Notes: a model not told the origin generated them from the letters alone. A stretch of 32,699 nucleotides of DNA from QWPN01 sp044238145 (GCA_044238145.1 JBIIDT010000029.1:1-32699); one strand, 5' to 3'; positions 17,002 through 24,557 are shown, counted from the stretch's first letter. Made by a program: numbers and translations.

Positions 17002-17478
17002 TCATCGCGGAGGCTGGTCGTCGTCCATGGTGCGGATGTAGCTCCGCAGCCGCTCCAGTTCGTCGCTCACGTGGCGGAGCTTGAGCATGTTCTCCACCCG
17101 CTTCACCAGTTCGACGCGGTTGACGGGCTTGGAGAGGAAGTCGTCGGTGCCGGCGTCGACCGCCCGCTCGATGTCGCCCAGCTCGCCGAGCGCGGTGACC
17201 ATGAGGATCATGATCGGGCTCGTCGCCGGGTCGGACTTGAGCCGCTGGCAGACCTCGAAGCCCGAGAGCTTCGGCATCATCACGTCGAGGAGGAGCACGT
17301 CGGGGCGGAACTCCGCCACCTTCGCGAGCGTGTCGGCCCCGTCCACGGCGGTGACGATCTCGCAGTCGATGTCGGCGAGGTAGACCTCGAGGAGTTCGCG
17401 GTTGGGCTCGTTGTCATCGGCGATCAGCACGCGGCTGCGGCGGCTGGCGGCGGACGGCGGGGCTGATGGTTTCGGCAT
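17002..17478 (-). CDS. Receiver-only response regulator (CheY-like)
   Basis: A 158-residue protein with one REC domain and no output domain. The acidic pair D21-D22, the phospho-acceptor D65 in LLLDVMMP, T95 and K117 (SKP) are all present, so phosphorylation should work. A short Pro/Ser-rich tail precedes the domain, and after it there is a helical end, HVSDELERLRSYIRTMDDD, that may form a coiled coil. No histidine kinase is nearby, so it is an orphan. It starts 26 bases after the DUF2617 stop and is probably cotranscribed with it. Single-domain regulators often act by protein-protein contact; the partner is not visible here. Confidence 0.92.
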   Translation of the reverse strand: MPKPSAPPSAASRRSRVLIADDNEPNRELLEVYLADIDCEIVTAVDGADTLAKVAEFRPDVLLLDVMMPKLSGFEVCQRLKSDPATSPIMILMVTALGELGDIERAVDAGTDDFLSKPVNRVELVKRVENMLKLRHVSDELERLRSYIRTMDDDQPPR

Positions 17479-17504
17479 CGCGGAACGGGGCTCGGGGCTC
17501 GGGG

Positions 17505-18044
17505 TCAGGGGCACTCGAAGAGCGACTGGCTCTTCACGATCGCGAGGTCGTCGGGGAACGTGTGGTAGGCCTGCACGATCAGGCTGCGGGGACGGGTCTC
17601 GACGTTGATCCACGACAGGGCGCCCAGCGCCAGCCGGCTGCCCGCCTCGAAGCGGTGCAGGAGCCCCCGCCGGGCCCCCTCCACGGCCAGCTCCTGCTGG
17701 AACGACCAGAACACCTCCTGCTCGACGGTCTCGAGCTGGAAGCAGGTCTGGTAGGCCGCCCCGTCGCGGCACTCCATGCGGTCGCTCCGCTCGCCGGCGA
17801 TGCGGTGCGAGAGGAGCCGCCGCCGCATGGGCAGCGGCTGCCGTTGGCTGGTGGCCACCTCCGCGAGCGTCAGTCCGTCCTTCCGCCAGGTGACGAGGTG
17901 GCCGGCCTGCGTGATCGCGATCGTGGCCGAGTAGCCGCCGCGGTCGATCGACCGGGTGGCGCAGATGGTGAACAGCTCCGGGTGGAGAACGCGTCCGTAG
18001 AGCTGGAAGACGAGTTCCGCAACCTTGGGGCGAACCGAGAGCAC
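17505..18044 (-). CDS. DUF2617 family protein
   Basis: A 179-residue protein starting at a GTG (18044) with GGAG ten bases upstream. The start is chosen because the conserved sequence LSVRPKVAELVFQLYGR begins directly after it, while in-frame sequence upstream is not protein-like. The rest (HPELFTICATRSI, YQTCFQLETVEQEVF, LGALSWINVETRPRSL) fits my memory of the planctomycete family DUF2617, which has no known function. The protein has no signal peptide or membrane segment and looks like a globular cytosolic alpha/beta protein. It is followed by the receiver-only response regulator with a 26-base gap, so a link with phosphorelay signalling is possible but only inferred. Confidence 0.8.
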   Translation of the reverse strand: MLSVRPKVAELVFQLYGRVLHPELFTICATRSIDRGGYSATIAITQAGHLVTWRKDGLTLAEVATSQRQPLPMRRRLLSHRIAGERSDRMECRDGAAYQTCFQLETVEQEVFWSFQQELAVEGARRGLLHRFEAGSRLALGALSWINVETRPRSLIVQAYHTFPDDLAIVKSQSLFECP

Positions 18045-18261
18045 GTGGGGAAGACTCCATGATCTCGCGACGAGTCGCGGCACGACCGCGACGCCTCGAG
18101 AACCTCCCGCCTGCGACCGGGAGTATACGGGGGCCGCGCGCCGCGATCCAAGGCTGGTCGCGATCGCGAGTGATGCGGCCCGAAACGGCCATTTCGCCGC
18201 GCAAAAAAATCTTTCGCGCACCCTTGACAAGTTCGTGCCCCACCGTTTTCCAGCGCGTCGG
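18045..18261. other. Intergenic region between CPBP protease and DUF2617
   Basis: No gene is seen in these 217 bp. It is relatively AT-rich near 18200-18220 (a run of seven A within GCGCAAAAAAATCTTTCGCGC), which can form an imperfect hairpin with GCGC ends. It also holds an 11-base CCTTGACAAGT copy (18222-18232) repeated at 19280-19290. The DUF2617 promoter must lie here on the minus strand, but I cannot place it. Confidence 0.5.
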
Positions 18262-19089
18262 TCAGAGCAGGCCGACGAGCACGTCGTAGACGGCATGCGT
18301 GCCCGCGGCGATGCCGAAGCCGCGAACCACGAACAGGATCGCGAAGAACATGCCGGCAAGCGCGCGGAAGGTGAAACTGTAGAGCTGGAACGTGTCGCCC
18401 AGCGGGCCGACGTAGTGGGCGGCGCTGAACAGCAGGCTCGAGGCGAGAAGCCCGAGGATCGCCGCCGCGACATTCCCGCAGCCGAGCCGCCGGAAGACCC
18501 AGATCAACAGTGGCAGGAGGAGCAGGCGGAACAGCACCTCCTCGTAGAGCCCAGCCCCGCAAAAGCCGATCAGGCGGGCCAAAAAGCCGTCCCGGGCGGC
18601 GGCGGCGGCCAGCGGCCACAACCGGTCCTGGAGCCGGGCCAGACCCACGAGAATCACGGCCCAAAGCAGGCATTCCGCGGCCATGCCGGCCAGCACGCCG
18701 CCGCTGAATTTCCAGCGGTCGTGCTCGACGTGGTGCCAGGCCAAAAGCCCTAGGACGGTGAGCGTCGGGAGCAGGAAATAGGCCCCGAGCCCGAGGGCGT
18801 CCAGCAGCTGCCGCAGCCACACGTCGGCGCCGTTCCGCGGCGATCCGCGGCCCAGCAGCAGCACGCCCCCCTCGTAGGCCAGCACGAGCGGCAGTGAGAA
18901 CACGAGGCTCGTCAGGGGCGTGCGGGAGAGGCTCCAGTAGGACTCCTGTGTCGGAGCCGACTCCGGATCGCCGTGCGGTTGGGGCCCGGAAAATCCGTCC
19001 TCCAGGAGGTCGTCGAGCGGCTCGTCATCCGGCCCGGGCATCGCGTGGTCGTCGGGGAACTCGTCGGCGCCCGAGGAAAAGCTGCTCAT
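18262..19089 (-). CDS. CPBP family intramembrane metalloprotease
   Basis: A 275-residue multi-pass membrane protein. The N-terminal 60 residues are acidic, Pro/Asp-rich and probably cytosolic and disordered. About six to eight hydrophobic segments follow. The CPBP (CAAX protease/bacteriocin-processing, Abi) signature is present: EEVLFR with the Glu pair at about 183-184, FSAAHY with its His near 224, and HAVYD near 264, the residues expected to bind the metal and drive proteolysis. The substrate is unknown; planctomycetes encode many such proteins. The start at 19089 is preferred over upstream in-frame starts because the region before it lacks protein-like composition. The upstream ribosome-binding site is weak (GGTGG). 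Confidence 0.88.
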   Translation of the reverse strand: MSSFSSGADEFPDDHAMPGPDDEPLDDLLEDGFSGPQPHGDPESAPTQESYWSLSRTPLTSLVFSLPLVLAYEGGVLLLGRGSPRNGADVWLRQLLDALGLGAYFLLPTLTVLGLLAWHHVEHDRWKFSGGVLAGMAAECLLWAVILVGLARLQDRLWPLAAAAARDGFLARLIGFCGAGLYEEVLFRLLLLPLLIWVFRRLGCGNVAAAILGLLASSLLFSAAHYVGPLGDTFQLYSFTFRALAGMFFAILFVVRGFGIAAGTHAVYDVLVGLL

Positions 19090-19281
19090 CGGCTCGTGCC
19101 ACCCGAAAAAACCGTGCCCGCGGCCCCGTGCGACCGGCCAATGCCGTGCATTCTCTACGACATCGCGTCGCACCGGGCAATGCTGGCGCCGCTGGCGCGG
19201 CCCGGTTTCGCGTCGGCCCGCGGCGGCACAATGATTTTCCGGGGCGCGACGGCGTCGCGAGGCGGCGCGGCGCGCGAGTCC

Positions 19282-19309
19282 TTGACAAGTCGGCGCGGCT
19301 CCACAGAAT
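19282..19309 (+). promoter_or_regulatory. Candidate sigma70 promoter in folK upstream region
   Basis: TTGACA (19282-19287, perfect -35) is followed after 16 bases by CAGAAT (19304-19309), a four-of-six -10 match. It is the best -35 in the window, but lies 280 bases before folK. Confidence 0.4.
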
Positions 19310-19554
19310 CACGCCCATCGGTCGGCTCGAGATCCGCAACGAGATGCACACTTCACGATGAGCCGCGCCGTGCGAACCACGAAACGGCGCTGGTGTGCGA
19401 GCGAGACGCGGAGCGGATTCGGAAAGACAAAGGGGGGCGACGACTTGAGGGATCGACAGTCGACGGCCTTGGTCGTGGCCTGGATGTCCCCCCCGTTTTC
19501 CGGCCCCGCTCCGCGTGCGGGACGCGCATTTGCCGATCCGCGGTCCGCGGCCGG

Positions 19555-19560
19555 TAGAAT
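19555..19560 (+). promoter_or_regulatory. Candidate -10 element (TAGAAT) for folK
   Basis: TAGAAT ends 32 bases before the folK ATG; TTGCCG at 19530-19535 could be a -35 with a long 19-base spacer. The sequence around it, GGTAGAATGCGG, resembles the metF element. Confidence 0.4.
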
Positions 19561-19592
19561 GCGGCGTTCCGTTCACGGTCGCGGGAAACGCC

Positions 19593-20678
19593 ATGGCACG
19601 ATGCCTCATTGGATGCGGGTCGAACCTCGGCCGGCGGCGTGAACAGCTCGACCGCGCCGTCGAATTGCTGCGGTTCATGCCGGGCGTGCGGCTGCTGGCC
19701 GTGAGCCGCTATCGGGAGACCCGTCCCGTCGGCGGTCCGGCCGGCCAGGAGGCCTACCTCAACGGGGCCTGCCTCCTGGAGACCGACCTCGGCCCCCACG
19801 ACGTGCTCGGCATGCTGGCCGCCGTCGAAAACACGCTCCACCGCGAGCGGCACGACCGCTGGGGCGAGCGGACGCTCGACCTCGACCTGCTGCTGTACGA
19901 CGACCTCGTGCTCGACGACGCGACCCTCACGGTGCCGCACCCGCGCATGACGACCCGCCGCTTCGTGCTCGAGCCGGCCGTGGAGATCGCCCCCGAACTC
20001 GCCCATCCGCTCGCAGGGTGCTCGCTGCGGGCGCTTCTCGACAACATCTCTGCGCCGCATCCGCTCGTCGCGGTGCTGGGCGTGCCCGGCAGCGGGGCCC
20101 CGGAAGTCGCGGCCGTCGTCGCCGACACGGTCATGGCCCGATCGATCCACGCCCCGCGGCCGCTGCCGCTGTCCGCGGCGGGGCCGCAGGAGTGGCGCGA
20201 GGCGGTGGCCGCATGGACGCGGCCCCTCGCCGAGGCCGACTGGTCCGCCGATCCGCACGGCACCGTCGTCGACTTCTGGCTCGGCATGATTCCGACGGCG
20301 GCGCATGACCGCCTGGCGGCGGCGGACGCGGCCCGGCTCGAGGCCGACGTGGCCCGCGCCTCGGCGGCGGTGCCCGCGCCGCAGGTCGCGATCCTGCTCG
20401 TCGCCACGGCCGACGTGCTCGAGGAGCGGATCGCGTTTCGCGGGCGGCCGGCCGCGCCGCACACGGATCTGTTCGCCGACCTCGCGGCCTCGACGGCCAC
20501 GCTCCCCCCGCCCGCTTCCGCCGCCACGCTCGTCCGGTTGCAGGAGCGGCTCGTGCAGCGGCTGCGGCCGGCGGGGGCCGGCGGCCCGCCGGGCCCGAAG
20601 GCGGTGATCACGATCGACGCCGCCGACCTCGCGCGGGCGGCGGACGAGGCCGCCGCCGCCGTCGAGGCCATGATCTGA
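19593..20678 (+). CDS. folK: FolK (HPPK) fused to a degenerate deoxynucleoside-kinase-like domain
   Basis: A 361-residue protein. Residues 1 to about 155 are 2-amino-4-hydroxy-6-hydroxymethyldihydropteridine diphosphokinase, which pyrophosphorylates the pterin in folate synthesis: MARCLIGCGSNLG, SRYRETRPVGG, HRERHDRWGERTLDLDLLL and PHPRMTTRRFVLEP are all intact. From about residue 158 a second domain resembles deoxynucleoside kinases in layout (strand plus P-loop position, DFWLGMI, LLVATADVLEERIAFRGRP), but the Walker A sequence reads GVPGSGAP instead of GxxGxGKT/S, so the Lys and Thr/Ser are gone and ATP hydrolysis is unlikely there. Such fusions are, as far as I recall, known in planctomycetes. 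The gene overlaps panC in TGATG, linking folate to pantothenate synthesis. Confidence 0.9.
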   Translation: MARCLIGCGSNLGRRREQLDRAVELLRFMPGVRLLAVSRYRETRPVGGPAGQEAYLNGACLLETDLGPHDVLGMLAAVENTLHRERHDRWGERTLDLDLLLYDDLVLDDATLTVPHPRMTTRRFVLEPAVEIAPELAHPLAGCSLRALLDNISAPHPLVAVLGVPGSGAPEVAAVVADTVMARSIHAPRPLPLSAAGPQEWREAVAAWTRPLAEADWSADPHGTVVDFWLGMIPTAAHDRLAAADAARLEADVARASAAVPAPQVAILLVATADVLEERIAFRGRPAAPHTDLFADLAASTATLPPPASAATLVRLQERLVQRLRPAGAGGPPGPKAVITIDAADLARAADEAAAAVEAMI

Positions 20679-21538
20679 TGCCTCCCCGGCCGGCGGTCAT
20701 CGGCGACCCGGCGGCGGTGCGCGAGGCGGTGCTCGCGGCCCGGGCGACCGGTCGGAGAGTGGGCTTCGTGCCGACGATGGGCGCCCTGCACGCGGGCCAC
20801 GCGAGCCTCGTGGAGCGGGCCGCGCGGGAGTGCGACGACGTCGCCGTGTCGATCTTCGTGAACCCGACGCAGTTCGCCCCCGGCGAGGACTTCGACCGCT
20901 ACCCGCGGTCGCTGGCCGCCGATCTCGCGATCCTCGAGCCGCTGGGTGTCCGCTGGGTCTTCGCGCCCGAGCCCGCGGCCGTCTATCCGCCCGGCGACGC
21001 CACGCGGATCGTCGTCGACGGGCCGGCCACCGGCTTCGAGGGAGCGATCCGCCCGGGTCACTTCGCCGGCGTCGCCACGGTCGTCTGCCGGCTGTTCCTC
21101 GCGGTGCCGGCCGACGCGGCGTACTTCGGGGCCAAGGACTGGCAGCAAACGCTCGTCGTGAAGCGCATGGTCCGCGACCTCGGCCTGCCGATCGCGATCG
21201 AGGTCTGCCCGACGGTCCGCGAGCCCGACGGGCTGGCGATGAGCTCGCGCAACGCCTACCTCTCCGCGGCCGAGCGGCCGCGGGCACGGGCGCTCGCCGC
21301 CGGACTCGATCGGGCGGCGGCGGCCTGGGAGGCCGGCGCTGACGTCGCCGCCGTGGAGGCGGCGCTGCGGGAGCCGCTCGAGGCCTCCGGTCTCGCGGTC
21401 GACTACGCGGCGGTCGTCGACGCGGAATCGCTGGGGTCCGTGCGGGCGGCCGCGCCGGCGGTGGCCCTCGTCGCCGCCCGGCTCGGCACGACGCGGCTGA
21501 TCGACAACCGGCAGCTCGCGCCGCGCGGAAACGCCTGA
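20678..21538 (+). CDS. panC: Pantothenate synthetase (pantoate-beta-alanine ligase)
   Basis: A 286-residue enzyme that joins pantoate and beta-alanine with ATP cleavage to AMP, the last pantothenate step on the way to CoA. Nearly all signature motifs are present: FVPTMGALHAGHASL with the HxGH nucleotide motif (H38, H41), FVNPTQFAPGEDFDRYPR, GHFAGVATVV, FGAKDWQQ and MSSRNAYLS (the KMSKS counterpart). The start ATG overlaps the folK stop (TGATG), and the stop overlaps the next ATG in the same way, so expression is probably coupled by translational re-initiation. The length matches the family. Confidence 0.97.
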   Translation: MPPRPAVIGDPAAVREAVLAARATGRRVGFVPTMGALHAGHASLVERAARECDDVAVSIFVNPTQFAPGEDFDRYPRSLAADLAILEPLGVRWVFAPEPAAVYPPGDATRIVVDGPATGFEGAIRPGHFAGVATVVCRLFLAVPADAAYFGAKDWQQTLVVKRMVRDLGLPIAIEVCPTVREPDGLAMSSRNAYLSAAERPRARALAAGLDRAAAAWEAGADVAAVEAALREPLEASGLAVDYAAVVDAESLGSVRAAAPAVALVAARLGTTRLIDNRQLAPRGNA

Positions 21539-22602
21539 TGCGATCCACGCTGTTCCACATCCCGGCGCAGCTCGGCGGCCTGCCGCTCTTCGGCTGGGGG
21601 CTGCTGCTGGTGCTGTGGGCCGTCGGTGGTGGGGTCGCCTTCGCGCGGGCCGCGTTCCGCGAGGGGCTCGCCCGCGCGGCGGCCGCCGTCGGGCTGCCGC
21701 TGGCCGTGGCCGGGGCGTTCATCCTCTGGGGCCTGCCGGCGCTCGACGACGGGCAGGGCGTGCCGATCCGCGGCTACGGCGTGATGCTCCTCGTGGCGGC
21801 GCTCGCGGGCACGTGGCTCTCGGTCCGCCGCGGCCGTGCGGTCGGCATCGACGCCGACACGATCCTCGCTTTGGGCATGGAGATCTTCCTGTGGGGGATC
21901 GTGGGGGCGCGGCTGTTCTACGTGATCGAATACCACCAGCAGTTCTTCCCGCCGGGCCGCGACCTGGCCGCGTCGCTCGGGCAGGTGCTCAACGTCGCCC
22001 AGGGCGGCCTCGTCGTGTTCGGATCGCTGCCCACCGCGGCGGCCGCCGCCTGGTGGTTTGCCCGACGGCGCGGCCTGTCGATCCTGCAGCTCGCCGACGT
22101 CGTCGCGCCGGGCCTGCTCGTCGGGCTGGCGATCGGCCGCGTGGGCTGCTTCTTGAACGGTTGCTGCTACGGCGGCCCGTGCGATCTCCCCTGGGCCGTG
22201 CGGTTCCCGCCCGAGAGCCCGCCGTGGCTCGACCAGGCTGCCCGCGGACTGCTGCCGGCGGCCACACCCGGACAGCCGCCGCCGTGGAGCCTGCCCGTGC
22301 ACCCCGCGCAGCTCTACGCGGCCGTCGACGCGGCGCTGCTGGCCGTCGTCGCGATCGCCTTCACGCCGCTGGCCCGCCGCTCGGGCGAGGTGTTCGCCCT
22401 GGTGCTCACGATCCACCCGCTCGCGCGGCTGTTGCTCGAGGCGATCCGCGTCGACGAGCCGCCGGCACTCGGCACGCCGCTTTCGATCTCGCAACTCGTG
22501 TCGCTCGTGCTGCTCGCGCTGGCGGCGGCGCTGTGGTGGTGGATCGCCCGGCAGCCGCTCCTGCCCGGCCGCTCCGCGGCCCGCCCTGCCGGGGGCCTTT
22601 GA
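21538..22602 (+). CDS. Prolipoprotein diacylglyceryl transferase (Lgt)-like membrane protein
   Basis: A 354-residue polytopic membrane protein with about seven or eight hydrophobic segments. Lgt landmarks are GYGVMLLVAALAGTWLS, GARLFYVIEYHQ, AQGGLVVFGSLPTA, GRVGCFLNGCCYGG, HPAQLYAAVDA and HPLARLLLEAIR. Compared with E. coli Lgt, the essential Arg of the GRIGNFIN motif is kept but its Asn is Cys, the GGM-HGG loop has no His (GSLPT), and a tyrosine near the last Arg is replaced by His. The Arg and Glu of RxxxE remain. It may be a divergent Lgt that lipidates lipoproteins, or an Lgt paralogue with another acceptor. It overlaps panC in TGATG, the third gene of a coupled chain. I withhold the symbol lgt because of these substitutions. 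Confidence 0.82.
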   Translation: MRSTLFHIPAQLGGLPLFGWGLLLVLWAVGGGVAFARAAFREGLARAAAAVGLPLAVAGAFILWGLPALDDGQGVPIRGYGVMLLVAALAGTWLSVRRGRAVGIDADTILALGMEIFLWGIVGARLFYVIEYHQQFFPPGRDLAASLGQVLNVAQGGLVVFGSLPTAAAAAWWFARRRGLSILQLADVVAPGLLVGLAIGRVGCFLNGCCYGGPCDLPWAVRFPPESPPWLDQAARGLLPAATPGQPPPWSLPVHPAQLYAAVDAALLAVVAIAFTPLARRSGEVFALVLTIHPLARLLLEAIRVDEPPALGTPLSISQLVSLVLLALAAALWWWIARQPLLPGRSAARPAGGL

Positions 22603-22640
22603 CGGCCGGACCCGGGGCGGCGACATTGGCCCCATTCCCC

Positions 22641-22666
22641 GGAAAAACCGCCGGGAACCTTTTTCC
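22641..22666. terminator. AT-armed inverted repeat after lgt-like gene, possible terminator
   Basis: GGAAAAA (22641-22647) and TTTTTCC (22660-22666) are perfect arms around a 12-base loop, making a hairpin with T-rich 3' arm in a very GC-rich context. It lies 38 bases after the lgt-like stop and 35 before the sigma-factor start, so it could end the folK-panC-lgt transcript or be an operator for the sigma operon. Confidence 0.45.
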
Positions 22667-22684
22667 CGCTTCGCGCATCGATAC
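22654..22684 (+). promoter_or_regulatory. Candidate ECF-type promoter for sigma operon
   Basis: GGAACC at 22654-22659 is the standard ECF -35 core and is followed after 19 bases by CGATAC. The spacer is longer than the usual 16-17, so the -10 assignment is weak. Autoregulation of ECF operons is common in general. The -35 falls inside the inverted repeat at 22641-22666. Confidence 0.3.
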
Positions 22685-22701
22685 CTGCAGGGCGTTCACA
22701 C

Positions 22702-23310
22702 GTGGGCAGCCACCCGAGCCCGTCGTCGCCGTCCGCGGACCCGCCCGGGGCCGACGGTGACGTCGCGCTCGTGGCCGCCGCGGCGGCCGGCGACAGGCAG
22801 GCCTTCGCGACCCTCGTGGACCGCCACCAGGGGCGGATCCTGGCCCTGCTCGAGCGGCTCACCGGCTGCCGCGAGCAGGCCCGTGATCTCGCCCAGGAGA
22901 CGTTCGTGTCGGCCTACCGCAAACTCTCGTCGTTCGCCGGAAGAAGCGCGTTCTCCACGTGGCTCTACCGGATCGCCTGCAACCACGCGGCGGCGGCGGG
23001 CCGTCGTCGCCGTCCCGCGGCCGCGCCGTTGGGTGGCGACGCCGGCGCGGTGGCGGAACCCGCGGCCCGGTTCGCGGACGTCTCGGCGCGGCTCGAGCAG
23101 GAGGAGCTCGCGCGGCAGGTTGCGACGGCTCTCGACCGGCTCGACGATCGCTACCGGGAAGTGGTCGTGCTCGCCGACATGCAGGAGACGAGCTACGAGG
23201 AGATCTCCGCGGTGCTCGACATCCCGCTGGGGACCGTCCGCAGCCGCCTCCATCGCGGGCGGCTGGAACTCCGCCGCCTGCTCGCCAATCACGTCCAAGG
23301 GAAGCCATGA
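22702..23310 (+). CDS. ECF-type RNA polymerase sigma factor
   Basis: A 202-residue protein starting at GTG (22702). Sigma-70 region 2 spans about 25-95, with FATLVDRHQGRILALL, ARDLAQETFVSAYRKL and FSTWLYRIACNHA; region 4 spans about 140-195, with LDRLDDRYREVVVLAD, SYEEISAVLDIPLGTVRSR and LHRGRLELRRLL. The first 20 residues are Pro/Ser-rich and may be unstructured; a later start within this tail is possible. Its stop overlaps the ATG of the anti-sigma gene (ATGA), the classic arrangement of an ECF factor with its regulator. The stimulus is unknown. Confidence 0.94.
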   Translation: MGSHPSPSSPSADPPGADGDVALVAAAAAGDRQAFATLVDRHQGRILALLERLTGCREQARDLAQETFVSAYRKLSSFAGRSAFSTWLYRIACNHAAAAGRRRRPAAAPLGGDAGAVAEPAARFADVSARLEQEELARQVATALDRLDDRYREVVVLADMQETSYEEISAVLDIPLGTVRSRLHRGRLELRRLLANHVQGKP

Positions 23311-24557
23311 GCCCCGATCCCCACGACCCACGCCCCCTCGCGCCAGACGACCCGCGGCTCAGCGAGTGGCTCGACGGCCGGCTCAACGCCGTCGAGGCCG
23401 CCGAGATCGAGCGGCTCGTGGCCGCATCGCCCGAGCTGACGAAGCTCGTGGCGGACCTGCGCGGCATGCGGGGTGCGCTCGGCGCGGTGCCCGTGACGCC
23501 GCCGCCGGCCGGATTCGTCCGCGACGTACTGGCGGCGATCGATGCGGCCGGTGACGAGGCGGCCGACGAGGCCGAGGTCGAGGAGGAGTGGCGGCGGATC
23601 GAGCGGCAGCGGCTCGACGGGGAGATCGCGGAGGCGGAGGACGATGCGGCGGAGCCGGCTCCGGAGCCGATGCGGCAGCGGTGGCCGTGGCTCGCGCTCG
23701 CCGGGGCGCTCGCCGCCGGCGTGATCGTGGCCGTCGTCATCAATCGGCAGCCACTGCCGGGTGATCGTGAGGTGGCGCTCGTCGAGCGACAGCCGCGCGA
23801 CCGGAGCCGCGCCGGGCAGGCGGAGCAGCTCGCGACGAAGCGGGACGAATCCGCGGTCGCGGATCGGTGGCTGGAAGAAGATGCCGTGCCGGGTGGCGCT
23901 GGGATTGGCGGCGGCGGCCTGGGTGCCGCGACCGAAGAGGCGCGGTCGCTTCGTGCCGCGGCTGCTCCGCCGGCCGCTGCCGCGCCGAATCGCGAGGCCA
24001 TGGATGGGCAAGCGGAGCAGGCCGTGGAGTCGAAGGCTGCCGCCGTGGCTGTCTCGCCGGTTCGCGTGGTGAGGTACCGCATCCGAACCGCTGCCGACCG
24101 TGCGCGGCTCGACGAGCTGGTGGCGGCGAGCGGCACACTGGCGGCCGCCCGCGGGTCAGTGGTCGATGCGGAAGCGCTGCGAAAAGCGGAGGCGGAACAA
24201 GATGCCGCCGTTGACAAACGTGCCCGCAGCCGGCGGGGTCGCGAGGGCGGCCCGGTCGTCGAGCGGATCGAGGTCTCCGGCCCGGCGGCGGAGATCGCCA
24301 CGCTCGTCGCGGCCCTCGAGGTCACGGCACCCCGCGCCAAGGCGGGCAAGGAGAAACAGATCGACCGAGGAGCCGGTGAGCCCGAGGCTGCTGGAAGGCC
24401 TCCTGCAGCCCCAGCGCAAGAGGCCGCCGACGGCGTCGCGAAAAACCTTCCGGCCGAGCCTGCGTTGGCTGCCGCCGCGGCCCTGCCCGAGGCCACGCGG
24501 CTTGTCATCGAGGTCGTCGATGAGTCCGGGGCCGGGGCCCCCGAGGGCGGCCCATGA
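23307..24557 (+). CDS. Membrane-anchored anti-sigma factor
   Basis: A 416-residue protein. The cytosolic N-terminus resembles anti-sigma domains (LSEWLDGRLNAVEAAEIERL, ASPELTKLVADLRGMRGAL), but lacks the HxxxCxxC zinc motif, so it is not a ZAS-type. An acidic stretch follows, then one transmembrane helix at about residues 125-146. The periplasmic half is low complexity (Ala/Arg/Glu, a GIGGGGLGA run) with one folded-looking segment around 250-345 (VRVVRYRIRTAADRARLDELV and VERIEVSGPAAEIATLVAAL), perhaps the sensing part. It should bind and hold the sigma factor encoded just upstream, with which it overlaps by 4 bases. Its stop overlaps the CDGSH gene by ATGA as well. The identity of the sigma/anti-sigma pair rests on context and topology. 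Confidence 0.8.
   Translation: MSPDPHDPRPLAPDDPRLSEWLDGRLNAVEAAEIERLVAASPELTKLVADLRGMRGALGAVPVTPPPAGFVRDVLAAIDAAGDEAADEAEVEEEWRRIERQRLDGEIAEAEDDAAEPAPEPMRQRWPWLALAGALAAGVIVAVVINRQPLPGDREVALVERQPRDRSRAGQAEQLATKRDESAVADRWLEEDAVPGGAGIGGGGLGAATEEARSLRAAAAPPAAAAPNREAMDGQAEQAVESKAAAVAVSPVRVVRYRIRTAADRARLDELVAASGTLAAARGSVVDAEALRKAEAEQDAAVDKRARSRRGREGGPVVERIEVSGPAAEIATLVAALEVTAPRAKAGKEKQIDRGAGEPEAAGRPPAAPAQEAADGVAKNLPAEPALAAAAALPEATRLVIEVVDESGAGAPEGGP

Larger units (their letters stand above)
19090..19592. other. 503-bp intergenic region between divergent CPBP and folK genes
   Basis: I see no convincing gene. A plus-strand open frame starting at ATG 19358 could encode a short basic protein, but its codon bias drops after about 45 codons and it would overlap folK out of frame. 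A good sigma70-like promoter (19282-19309) would start a transcript near 19317, leaving about 275 bases before folK: either a long leader or an uncharacterised small RNA. No known RNA family (SRP, RNase P, tmRNA) was recognised. Confidence 0.5.

Noticed and set aside
19358..19642. Short plus-strand frame (94 codons) before folK
   Set aside because: No clear ribosome-binding site, codon bias falls in its second half, and it would overlap the folK start out of frame. Kept only as a possibility within the intergenic entry.
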